From Heligmosomoides polygyrus polygyrus (lineage: Eukaryota > Nematoda > Chromadorea > Rhabditida > Heligmosomidae): a DNA stretch of 64,000 bases. Below, piece by piece: positions 1-12,200 of this stretch; position 1 is the first letter of the stretch; each line of letters opens with the position of its first letter. The translations under genes were made by a program, and so were the position numbers. The notes beneath the pieces were generated by a model. The model saw nothing but the letters and a program-made list of their open reading frames with translations, was not told the origin of the DNA and did not search any database. The stretch covers positions 23,723,923-23,787,922 of the forward strand of contig OX377201.1 in the NCBI GenBank assembly GCA_947396885.1, read 5' to 3'.

Positions 1-479
1 ATTAGCACAGAAATCCCAAAGTTAAAAACGCTATTGCAAGAAGACACAGATCGCCGTATGTAAAATAAGGGAACAGAAAAGCTCGGAAGGAATTGCAATG
101 CTGCTTTCAGAAGTGCAAGTCTCAAGCCTTTCAGAAATACAATTCTCAAGCAAAGAGGCAAGCTGTTTCGTATGCAAAGACTTGCGATGCTGTATGAATA
201 TTGCAGAGCACGTTTATCGTTTGTTTGCTACAAAAAGCTAAAAGGTCATTTATCGTTCAACATTTTTTAGTGGTTCGATTCGCTCTCAAAGTGAGCTATG
301 TGGTAGAACAGTGGTAGTACTTTTTGGAGCTGTTCTTGCCTCCACTGTTAATAGTTTACAGAAATGCAAACGCAGAAATTCAGTTTATTTATTTATTTGT
401 TTATATATTTACGTTTTGAGACGTACTTAAAACATTTGAAAGAGAAATAAGAGAGCGCAACTCCTATGCTCTGAGAGAT
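1..479. other. no gene seen
   Basis: No open frame or transposon protein is recognisable here. The stretch before the CR1 relic at 480 contains a TTTATTTATTTG-like tract near 384-405. Confidence 0.4.
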
Positions 480-1281
480 ATGGACTTCCAACCTACGCGC
501 TCAATGGATCAGTTTTAGAGCAACTTTCTAGTGCACGAGATTTAGGGTTCCATTTTTCCAGGAACCTAAAGTTTAAACAGCATTATAAAGCAATTGCGTT
601 GAAGGCTAACTACCAATTTACAATTCGTTTAAGACACTTAAAACCAAAGACCAACTTTCTCTCGTGAGAGCCTACAACTCTTATGTAAGGCCCATTGCAG
701 ACGTGGCGTTTCAGTCTTCTGTCAAAAGGAGGACATAAACTCATTGAAAGTGTTTAAAATAACTTCACCCGTAAGTTTTTCCTGAAATGTCGTGGGCTGA
801 GTTATGACAACATTTCGAGTGGGTCTAACAGGACTAAGATGCTTGGTTTATCTAGCCTTCAGACTAGACGAAAAAGAGCAGATTTAATCATGTTGTTCAA
901 ATTAAGGCTTTCCATTGACCGAGTCGGGTTTTTTTGTGCTCCTATGACAACTGACAGAAGAGGGCATCTCAGATTCTATCTGCAAATTCCAAGGTTGAAA
1001 GTGAGGTCAAGTTTCCTCATTTATAGGAGCATCAGGAAGCTCAACACCCTACTTTCTAAGGAGTCTAAGGCTTCATGGTGAACATGTCTCTGTCTTCTTT
1101 CAAACGTCATCTCACACTAAGGTTTCGTGAGGCTTGTTTCGTTTTGTTTTTTCGTTGCTTAGTTATACAGCCCCTTATATCTATTTTTAATGTGTTATTG
1201 TAGCCTTATCGCATGTGTTATTGTTATCTTTCCGCATGCGATTATGTTCCGCGCCTTGTAATAAATAAATAAATAAATAAA
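480..1281 (+). mobile_element. CR1-type LINE, 5'-truncated 3' end
   Basis: This is the last part of a CR1-like non-LTR retrotransposon reverse transcriptase. Conceptual translation in shifting frames gives the family's C-terminal region: a segment like ARDLGFHFSRNLKFKQHYKA near 530-600, then an open frame at 839-1078 with MLGLSSLQTRRKRADLIMLF, which matches QMGLSSLRRRRTKNDIIMLF in the better copy at 17.5 kb. Several frameshifts and stops make it dead. It ends in a (TAAA)n tail at about 1259-1281, the short microsatellite tail expected of CR1 elements. Catalytic RT motifs are absent because the copy is truncated at its 5' side. Confidence 0.75.
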
Positions 1282-3012
1282 ATATGTACTAAGCACAAGA
1301 GCAAGTCTTGAGAAGCGGTGCTACATCTTGGCATCGATGAGACAAACATCCAAGTAGGAGCGAAAAAACACGTCAAAGTTCACTTTAAGTTAAAAAATTC
1401 TTCACATCAATTGGAACACTTTTCATACTAAATTGGGCGTGCTTGAAATAACGTTTAAAATAAATGAGCACTCTTTTAGCAAACCTGACTTTTTTGAAAT
1501 CAAATTAAACTTCTGCAAATCAAAACTAAAAATTTACAAAAATCCTTGCAAACGCAGCGTTCAGGAAGACTGTTGCCGAATATGTAGATCCCGTGTTGCA
1601 ACTTTTCTCTGCCTTTTTTCTTGGCTACTGTTTGGTATTCTCGTCATTAGCAATTACTATCTTAGTGAAAGTCTAAGAGGGCTCTTTGATTGCCAATGCC
1701 TTCAATATTACCGATATGCGCTTCTTAACCGTCATCGGATAAAAACAATTCGCTCATACAAGAAAAGCGCGATTTAGTTCAGATATATCTTTTCCTTCTG
1801 CAGTAGTTTTCTAAATTATTGTGCTATTTTTCTTTTTCTTTGTTCTATTATAAGGAGAGGTGACTTGGTGTCTACCACTGTTTCCTTGGGCCTGCGTTTT
1901 CCGGCTGGGGTTCGTACCAAATCAAAGAGGCGCTTGTACTGTCAGCCCGCTCCAATAAATAACCTGCATTAGTTGCGTTGCCCAGACTGACCTCTTCTAT
2001 CTCACCGCTGCTTCAATAGCACAAAACACGTTTTCTTCTAGTAATTACACAAATGTTTGCACCCTATAAGAGCAATGTTTGAACTCGGATAGGTTTAATA
2101 TAGCTTTTATATATTTCTATGAGTAACTTCTTTTTTGGCTTCTAACCTTCTATAGATTGCATAAAATAGGTACACTACTACAAGAGGTGCCATAAGATCA
2201 CTGCAGTCAGATGGTAACTACTAAACGAGATAGGTTCTTAACTTGATGTTGAGTTGAACGTTCATTCTACTGTTGCTTTGAGCGGTTATTTTGGTTGTTC
2301 GACGATTTCGTTGACGTTGTAGTGCACCTTCGAGGGCAGTTAAATAATAAAATAATTAAATATTAATGTTGTATGTTCTGCATGCTCACAAATCTTCATC
2401 ATGTGCGCTGCACTGACGCAGCTTGTCTGGGAAGCATTTGCAGAAGAGAAATGATTAAGCCGTTCCCGGTGGCGACAACGACCTTCATCGGTCGATCGTC
2501 AAAGCGTTCAAGGCCTACAAGTCATGAAGACGTTCGAACACGACTGTTCCGACACTATTTCGCTCGTAAGCCTAGAATTTCCTTGGAAGGATGCATAGCG
2601 CAATAACTATCAATCTTTCAAAAATGTGTCTATTAACTTGACTATTAGCCGTGTCCTAAACACCAGTGCATGACAGCGTTCAAGCAGTTCTCCATTTTTT
2701 GAGACAATTATATCAAGATAATTATAGCAATTAATGCCGCATTCATGCGTTTTGTAGATTTTTATTTTTGGTGCTCAGGCTTAAAAACTCGAATAAACAA
2801 TATACAAAGAAATCAATTGTAGTCGCGTAGTAGCACAGATCATACCACCCCCTTGAAACTCGTGCAGTTTCCGATTGCTGTAGAATGTATGCTTTCCGAT
2901 CAATATTTTTAAGGCTACAATGCGTACTTTTACAAATGACCTAGTTGGACCTTGAACGATCGAGAAGGCGTCGACTTTTTCAGAAAGCCACTCAATGATC
3001 CTGATTCTGCCT
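1282..3012. other. unassigned upstream region
   Basis: No gene is supported. A 114-codon frame at 1433-1777 (+) contains one hydrophobic run (VATFLCLFSWLLFGILVI), but it has no recognised homologue or convincing splice context. The segment just before 3013 is the distal upstream region of gene A. Confidence 0.35.
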
Positions 3013-3029
3013 GAGATAGATAAGATCTT
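3013..3029 (+). promoter_or_regulatory. GATA-type block upstream of gene A
   Basis: GAGATAGATAAGATCTT lies about 70 bp before the gene A start codon. The same block occurs upstream of the two paralogous first exons (35548-35564 and, diverged, 48297-48313). It contains overlapping GATA sites of the sort bound by GATA factors, which drive intestinal genes in nematodes. The conservation among the three copies is visible in the sequence; the function is inferred. It could also lie in the 5' UTR. Confidence 0.45.
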
Positions 3030-3097
3030 CGACAGAACACCACCGCGTCTGATTCGTGGCAGATTTACCTTCAACTGGGTTTATTATTATCGCCCCT

Positions 3098-3224
3098 ATG
3101 CTACACGTGAGACATCTGACGTTGCCAACAACACTCTTTATTATTGCTATAAGCACCATCGCGTTGACGGCTAGGTTCCAACAAATCTCCGACTCGCGTT
3201 CAGCTCCCGTTCAGAAAACGCAAT
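3098..3224 (+). CDS. gene A exon 1: signal anchor
   Basis: The ATG at 3098 opens MLHVRHLTLPTTLFIIAIST, a short basic N-terminus followed by a hydrophobic segment and a lumenal stem ending VQKTQ. The start is chosen because the paralogue at 35641 begins at the same place (MLHARQL...). The donor is taken as T|GTTTGT at 3225, since GTTTGT is the one donor-like hexamer kept in all three paralogous copies. Splicing in phase 1 to 6181 makes a TAT codon. A donor 4 nt later (TT|GTATTT) is possible but would break the frame with 6181. Confidence 0.62.
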
Positions 3225-6200
3225 GTTTGTATTTTTGTTATTAATTTTAAAGGTTCGTGTGTAGGGTAGCTCAACTAGACGCTTTAAATAAATTCTAAAT
3301 CAGAATTTCCTCGCTGATAGAACCTTCGCAAATCAGGACAAAAAACAGCCTTTCTATGATTTGCCGCATCTCAACAATCTTCGTTTTCGGCTAGTTGAAT
3401 TAGTGACAACCATTTTCGCACTGGAAAAAAGTGACGATGCGCTAATTCGAGTGGTGCTTCCTTGATCTGAATCCGCTGAGTGTGCAGAAAGTTATGATCG
3501 TTTGAAGTAAACCAGTTAATACCGCCATGAGGCCAACCTAATCCTTCCACATAATTTTATTATTATTATTATTACTATTATTATTATTGTTATTATTATT
3601 ATTTATTACATGAACAGCACAACAACGTACCGCCATGTAAACGTAAACCAGAACACCAATAACAACAGTAACCTCAACTAGACAAGATTGAAACATAACT
3701 TATGTTAAGAACAACTATGGCTCGATCAGAAGCTGGTTCACTAGCCTCTTAAATCATCAATGTGTATTGAGAGTGTTTAAACATTGAGATTTTTTGTACT
3801 CTAAAACAGCTAGATGACAAAAGAAATGCAATTTGGGGTTTGATCTAGGTCTAGTCAGGACAATCTTCAAACTGTCCCTCGCGTAGCTAAAACTTGAAAT
3901 GAAAACAGCTTCCCCTTATCTATGCGTACAAATCCATGTAAAATTTTAAAAAGCAGTATTAGATCATTGAGTTTTCTCCTGAGGCCCAAAGTGCGCAGAC
4001 CAAAAAATTTGTTCCTCTCACTGCTGTTTGGTATTCGGCTATAGTCAAATCCGCGGAGGCGCAACATTAACCTCCAGGTGAAGCCTTTTTAAACTTTTTC
4101 TAAAGCTTTAATAAGAATCTTCTTATCTGGTGAGTAAACTGAGGTGCCATATTGAAGAATGGGTCGAATGTAAGTTCTGTAGGCCTTGATCAGCACTAAT
4201 GGATTTTTGGTCTTCAGCGCTCTGAACAAGTTATGGGTTTTACGTGCAGCCTTTCTAGTTATCTCGTTGTTGTGATCTTCTAACTCTAACTCTGATAAAT
4301 CCAAGGTCACACACCTTTTGAACAAAATCCAGTGTAACGTCTGGATAGCTGTGCTACGCACAAAGAGCTTAAATAGAGGGAAGAGCTAGGATTTTGGACT
4401 TTTCTGCCGACACCGGCAACTCCCATTCAACCGACCATTTGTATATCGCATGTATGGCACATTGAAGAGTCTTCCTATATTCCCCAGTTTCCATAACCTT
4501 ATATGTTTTGACATTATCCGCAAATATCTCACATTGTACACCTAGGTTGCTTACTATAGAGCTGATTTCATAAGTGTACATATTGAATATGACAAGTGAC
4601 AATACACCCCCTTGGGGCACCCCACTTGTCAGCGTAAGTAATTCGGAGAAACAATCCTAAATGCATACCTGAAACGTCTTTTAGGTAAGGAACTCAGAAA
4701 GTCATTTCAGGAGCATTTCGTGGATGTAAATCATTTCCAGTTTTATCAAAAGTTTATTGTGTGGAACTTCATAAACGGCTTCATAAGGTCAAAGTATACC
4801 ACATAAATTGCCTTCCCTGCGCCAAGCGCATTAGTCCAATTATTCAGAGCTTCTAAAAGTTGAGTTTTAGTTGATTTCCCCTTAACAAACCCATACTGAT
4901 TTTCATTGATAATATTATACTTTTTTAGATGCTCGACAATCTTCTCCTTGATAACTTTTTCAGCCAATCGAGCAAATATGGATGTTACGCTTATTGGGGA
5001 AACCGTGGGGAAAACGCTTAGAGAGTGGTGTGACATAGGGTGCTTCCATTTGGGAATTTCAGCTCGGAAAAGAGATAGATTCATATATTTCAGCTGTCCA
5101 ATAATGACAGCTGAGACACGTTTGATAAAATCAAAAGGAGCCTCATCTGGCGTGGTAAGATGACGGTTGATATGCTCTACTAAATATCTGCTTGTCATTA
5201 AGGCAATCTGTTAAGGGAGAAACTTTTGTGGTGGAGATTTCCAATACTTACACTCTGATGAAGTTGCCGCCTGACATTTCTGGGCACGAATCGATGAATC
5301 CTTCTCGCAATTTGAATCGCCACGGCTGATCTCGCTATGAAACAAAACTTAAAGGTTTAAAGGCCCAACAATGTCCTTCCATATGTGAGATTTTCACAAG
5401 CTTACAATAAATTTCGACTGTTTAAATTTGCATCAAACTCGCAGCAATATCCACCTGATGGGCCCTGAAAATTCGTTTCAAATTACCATAAGCTACCAGT
5501 ATACCTACCAATTGCCTACACCTTTCCTAATGTCGAGAACAAATTCAGCTATTAAACGCACTGAAAGCTTATGCTGGCGTTTTCAAGCAATTTGAAAATA
5601 GGCTCCGGATTTTTTGTAATGAGTTTGCTGTGTATTTATGCATCCAAAATCTCTTGCAACCTAACCGAAGTACCACATGTGGGATGCAGTAGTGAACCTC
5701 CACGTTTTCTCAGTAATAACGGTGATTTTTTCCCCACTCAAGTGGTCATAGAATGTTTTTTATGTGACCAGCGTAGGAAAAGTACATAATTTAGATTATT
5801 TTTTGTGCATCTTTATATTTGTTGTATATTTATATTTAGTAGTTGCATACTTAAGCAGCTAAATTTTCCTGTTAGCTTGACGAAGTATTGCATGAAGTAG
5901 CCTACAATATGCTCTCTTAGGTTTCCAAACCTTCGGGTTTTCCTCCAACGATCAAGCACCTTCTTCCCGCAAAAGTTGATTGAAAATATGGATGGGGGTC
6001 TAACCTAATGACAAACAATCGGGGCCAATTATATAATTTTAGTTTCAGCAAGCTTCTATTATTTATTCATTTATATGTTATATATGGTGGATCCTAGTTT
6101 ATTTTTTATTTTTATCCTTGTTTGACTCTGCTGCTCAATAGTGACTACTTTATATTTTTTTCTGATGGATGCTATTTCAGATCCCGAAGTTGTCATTGAT

Positions 6201-9200
6201 AGGAAGGGAGTTGAAGTACGTAGCAAGAAAAGCATAAATGTGAGCTTGACACAATTAGTGCCACCCTACTATCCTCTTGGTGGCATGTATCTCGTAAGTT
6301 GCTTTGTTATCTAGCAAAAATAAACTTACAGCACGAAGCATTAAGGATGCAAAGCGTGGAAACGGTATGTAATGGTTGAGTGTTGCTAAATGTCAACATT
6401 TCATAAGACAACAAGTTCTTCAGACTGCTCAGCGGTACCACTTAGCGTCATGTGCGATTTCGAAAAATATGGCTACTATTCAATGGTCGATATTCTGCTT
6501 CCTGAAGGATCCGATAAAATTTGCTGCCGTCAAAGGCACCATGACATCGCGTTACGCATGGAACTTCAGGTACTACCTCTGGTTTTTCGTTGCATAGTGC
6601 GGTTTATCGCATAACTGCAGGCGGGATTAACATAACCGTACTGGTATCATTAAAATCGACTATGCATGAATGGTACTCAGCATAAGGATGGCAAAGAAAT
6701 GGCATTGATTACAACGACAATTCCGTCCTAGCCTTCTCAAAAAGTGATTTGTTTCGGTCTGTGCGACCTCTATTATTTGGGCTGTTCGATGTCGTTTTGC
6801 ATGTTTTCAAATAGAATTTATTTGTATTAACAACTAACATTTATCAATAATATATTAAAAATTTTGTTTGATGGCCATTTGCCATGTTTCAGTGAGTTGA
6901 AAGATTCCATATTTGCGCAGAACTGGTGCAACTCATTTCTAACAGCTCGATCGGAATCAGTTTTACCATTCAAATGGTTTCGATGGAAGTAGATAAGCAG
7001 TAGTCTGATGGTGCTACACGTCCTGAGAAACATTGTGCTCTAATCGCAAATCCTTGCTTGTGTCATTTTTTAGGCCATCAGCGGTGAAAATGTGGTGGTC
7101 TGGTAAAATTTCATTTACGCTTGTGTAGATCTCGAGGAGTCGGAAGACGGATTAATCCGTCGCAAACCGTTTTTTTTTGACTGCTCGGCGCGGGCGGTAT
7201 TGTAACTCAGTGCTATGTGACATCAGTTCCCAATTGAGCTCTGTTAGTTTTTGACGGATAATGAGGTGTGGGGTGTGAGGTCTGATGGAAAATCACGCCA
7301 AGCAGACCCCACACCTCTTTCATAAATCTCTTTCATGATCACGGTGGGCCAGTTCAATGCGTTTTTCTTGATTTCTTTGTTCAATTTCGATAGCTGACGA
7401 CCATAATGTGGTGGCACTATCGGTTTAAGCAGTTTTGGCGGTAGCCAACGATCCTAACACTGCCCGCTATCAAGTTTAGCGACGTAATCACGACTTTGAG
7501 GTGCCGTATGAATAGGAAAATCGTGAGAGAACACCAGCGACTGTTTCGTATGTAGACATGCAGAGTGCGGCTGCTTCCTGTACGGGCATAGAGGTCTCAC
7601 ACTCCTTCACACTTCCCTCACTCTATAACTAGTACCGGAGTGGGTAACAGTAGTATAGGTCTCGGTATTGGGTTAGCTACCTAATGGTTTGGGCTCCCTT
7701 ATGGGTCTTCTTCCTTAGGTGGCCCGGCAGCTATTTTCTTTGGTAGGATAATATGTTTGGATTTTATTGTAATTGTGTCATACCATGCAAATAAAATTTG
7801 ATGACATATTTGTGCTGGTTGATTTTCTGGCTAATATCGTAAGCGCAGGGATATTACAATAAGCATACGAGCTAATAGTCTGGTTTCTTGAAAGCAGCTC
7901 AAAATAGACTACAGTACCGGACGCGTCTTTTGAATAGACGCCGAAAAAACCGCGCTTTTGCGATTTTTGCGTCTTTTTGCTATAACTAGCCCAAGTGTCA
8001 TCCATTTGAAAAACCAAGAGCATATTTGAACTCAGGAGAACAAGCTCTATCGTTTGGTATATACATTTCATATGGAAGTCAAAAATGGCCAAAATTGAAA
8101 ACTTGCGCTCCATTGAGAAGGCCGACCGCGGACGAGTTGTCGGTCGCAAGCCGTCGAAGACGGTTGCGTGCTCACAATTTCTCTAATTTGGTTTTTTTCA
8201 GAAACGGCTGACACCGTTCGATTCGCCTTTTCGAGTTCTACGCAAACGTGGATAGAACTTCGCCAGACCATCGCGTTTTCGCAGTGGGTGGTCAAAGATG
8301 ACTGGAGCAGACTTTTTGCTATTGGAGAAGCTTATCTTCCAGGGCTTGCATGTTCTCGGAGCATCTCAAGCATGGCGCAAAGTGTTTTGTCATGCCAGGA
8401 TTCCTCTGAGAGTGCGCCATGCACAATGCATTTAGGATCGAACCTATCAATCGAGGGGGTGGGACAGTTTGTCGAGTGAGCATTTAAGGAGTTTTATGAG
8501 AAATTCTCAACCGCCCTACTCGGGAGTCGCTGTACTCTGTTTCGGCGAGACTTTGGATTGCGCTGTGCACAATGTATGTAGCATCGAATCTATCAATTGA
8601 CTGGGCGCGACAGCTCGCAAATTGCACCGCGGGCGTGTTCTGAGCGCGATAACTCGGTCAGCTTCAAACCTTTCTGGCTGGAACGTGTGGATTCCGTAGG
8701 TAGTAATATGCTCTAGTAAACTGCCAAAGCACATCAAAGTATCTTTCGAATTGGCAAGGTTACGGCGGTGCGAAAATGCAGGTTGGGCATGTATGGCACA
8801 TTTTTTTTCAGATTTCGGTGGACCGCTGCGGGAAGGCAAGGAGAGCTAACGGCATGCAAATGGAAGCGTAGGCTAGCCAACCAGTTAAGGTACTTTACGA
8901 TGAATTGTATATAACTCGCCAACTGCCTGCCTTAGTCCCAGCTGCCATTTTAGAGCTGCTGAGGGCAGCGGTGAAGTTTCTTCCACCCTTACTCGCCCAA
9001 ACTTGAGTTTTTGACACATCTCATGGTACCGTTCTGTTCAGCTCGAAAAGCTCTATCGAACAGTACCAATCGCACCCAATTCCGGGAAAATTGATTTTTT
9101 GACAGTTCCCCTGGAGGACGAGGGCGTTCTTCGTCGAGCCTGCCCGGTTGATGACGTCATCGAAAGTCGACGATTTCGAAATTTGTCAAATTTTCTAGTC

Positions 9201-12200
9201 CAATCTTCGTCCAAAACCGTCTTGGGGGTTATTTAGAGCGCTGATTACGAATCCGACGTCCGTTTTTGAAAATTCCACCGATTTTGGCATATACAGCCAT
9301 TTGAGATTGGTAGGGTCAGGATCACTGACCACCCTCAGTTCTCGGTATTGGTGCTCTCCTGGCATAATCGGCCAAATGGACTTCGGCATCGTATTCGGCA
9401 CCCTGAATAACCCTTGGCCTTAGACGAAGTTTGAGCAAAATCGGTGTTCCTGACACGACCACCCTCAATTATCCACAAGAAAATCCAAAACCTATCGAAA
9501 TTGGCGGAATTTTTAAAAACGGACGTCGGATTCGTAATCAGCGCCCCATTTAACCCCTAGGACGAAGTTTGGACAAGAAAATTTGGCAAATTTCGAAATC
9601 GTCGACTTCGATGACGTCATCGTCCAGGAAGGCTGGGCGAAGAGCGCCCTCGTCCTCCAGGGGGAACTGTCAAAAAATCTATTTTCCCGGAATTGGCCGA
9701 AATTGATACCGTTGATACCGTTGGATAGAGCTTTTTGAGCTGAACAGAATAGCACGATTGGGGGCGCCGAGAACTCAAAAGTGGGCGAGTAACGGCGGAA
9801 GGAACTCCGCCGTCGCCCTCCGCCGCTCTAAAATGGCAGATAGTGCTAACGCAGTTTAGGTATCTGGAGAGCTGCGAACACGTCACCGTAAAGTGCTTTC
9901 AGCCTTGTGCCCCACCACGAAGTTGCATGCCGTTAGCTCTCCTTGTCTTCCCGCAGTGGTCGACTGAACTCGGAAAAAATCGTGTCACACAAGGTTTACC
10001 TGCATTTTCGCAACGCTGTAACTCCTAAGCTACGTTGCCGTGTTTCAGCGCTTCCACCTTCTACTTCTTAGAAAATCCATAAGTTACAGCCGGAAATATT
10101 CAAACGTTACAGAGTTATTGCACTAAGAACACGCCCGCGCGTGCAATTTAGCACTACAACGGTCTGTGTTCTCCGTGCTCTTACTCGCCCAAATAACAGT
10201 TCTCGCCACAGGTACGAGCACGTCGTCGTCAAGTGCTTTAAGTCTTGTGCTCGCCCGTGCATTTGGACGCCATTAGCTCGTCTCGTTTTCCCGTAGTGGT
10301 CGACTGAACTCGAAAAAAATCGTGTCACCCAAGGTTAACCTGCATTTTCGCACCGCTGTAACTTTGTCCAGTCCTAAGCTTCGTCGCTATGTTTCAACGC
10401 GCTTCTTGAACTTTCTACTGCCTACAAAATCCACAGCTTCCAGCCGGAAAGACTCGAACTTGACAGAGTTATTGCGCTCACAACGCGCCCGCGGTGCAAT
10501 TTGCGAGCTGTCGCGCCCAGTCGATTGATAGGTTCGATCCTATATACATTGTGCACAGCGCGCTCCAAAGTCTCGCCGAAACAGAGTACAACAATTCCTG
10601 AATAGGGCGGTTGAGAATTTCTCAAAAAAACTTCCTAAATGCTCACTCGACAAACTGTCCCCCCTCGATTGATAGGTTCGATTCTAAATGCATTGTGCAT
10701 GGCGCACTCACAGAGGAATCCCGGCATGACAAAACACTGCGCCATGCTTGAGATGCTCCGAGAACATGCAAGCCCTGGAAGATAAGCTTCTCCAATAGCA
10801 AAAGTCTGCTCCAGTCATATTTGACCACCCACTGCGAAAACGCGTTGGTCTGGCGAAGTTCTATCCATGTTTGCGTAGAACTCGAAAAGACGAATCGAAC
10901 GGTGTCAGCCGTTTCTGAAGAAAAAAAAAAAACCAAATTAGAGAAATTGTGAGCACGCAACCGTCTTCGACGGCTTGCGACCGACAACTCGTCCGCGGTC
11001 GGCCTTCTCAATGGAGCGCAAGTTTTCGATTTTGGCCATTTTTGACCTTCCATATGAAATGAATATACCAAACGATAGAGCTCGTTCTCCTGAGCTCAAA
11101 TATGCTCTTGGTTTTTCAAATGGAAGAAACTTGGGCGAGTTATAGCAAAAAGACCCAAAAACCGCAAAAGCGCGGTTTTTTCGGCGTCTATTCAAAAGAC
11201 GCGTCCGGTACTGTATACTCTAGCAATCCCACCACGCAGAAAGTTAATCCTCCTTTGGTGAATACTTGCGTTGGGCGTCGATTGTGGGGACTTATTCCGA
11301 TTGGTCCATGATCGAGTTTGAGCTACATTATCGTGAAAGATCCATTTTTCATCACCACTTATCATTCTTTCTAGAATATAGTTATTTGGGTTATATGCTA
11401 ATGCATTTGGTGAGGCGGATTTCCCTTATTTCAAGAGGATCCGAAACGAACACCCTAGGTGTTTCGTAGCTTTCAGAAAAGAGGAATTGAGTGAAATACG
11501 CCAGCATAATCAATACAACACACGCTAACGTATCCATGCGAATCAAGTACTTCACCACTCCCTCAAACGCCATTTTAAAAGAAGGGATAGTATATGCATT
11601 GAAGATTTTTGAATACAACAATTGAAAATTAGAAAATTTAATTTTTAAAATTTTAAATGAAGAGCTATTGAATCTGCAGCCTTTGTACAACCGACCATCA
11701 TCGCGCTGACGTACGGAGCACAATCGAAACGCTTGGACCCAACATGACGTTATTTACTGTGATTCGCCACCCCATCGACCGATTCATCAGCGGATACACA
11801 GACAGATGCCTTAGGTGAGCAAGGTGACACTGCGTTTCATCTATTTTAGTTTCATTTCATTTTAAACAAAAATCTCTTCTGGAGGACCAATTCCAAGCGG
11901 ATAGTGTCACTCTAATACGAACGTAGCATACTCCTGTAGTAAAAAAATAATCCGTTTTCTAATATTGATTCCATCTGGGGAAAAAATCACAGCACACTTG
12001 CTGCCACATTCAATTTTTTGGTTATCCTTTACAGCAAAAAAGTACGAGCTTACGGAGTTTTTGTAGTTATATGTAACTAGTAAACAGTTGCTGGCACATT
12101 AATTTTACCTTGCACTCAGCCGCTTCCATTTTTCGACCAGATTTCTGATTATCTAATCAGTATCAATACTAAAAATATTAATACTAGATTTGTCAAACGG

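Noticed and set aside
5571..5789. Frame with a signal-like start that might be an extra gene A exon
   Set aside because: No donor gives a phase that joins exon 1 to exon 2 better than direct splicing, and gene B has no counterpart there.
5980..6047. Possible decayed counterpart of the 48037 exon (shares AACCTAATG and a similar end)
   Set aside because: The frame is broken, the donor GT is missing and the similarity is too short to trust.
8026..11195. Several 60-140 codon frames on both strands in the P1 element
   Set aside because: They occur in mirror pairs because of the inverted repeat and resemble no protein family.
11391..11723. Minus-strand 110-codon frame with a hydrophobic run (TLACVVLIMLAYFTQFLF)
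   Set aside because: It overlaps gene A exon 4 in antisense, has no recognised family and no supporting splice sites; it is probably chance.
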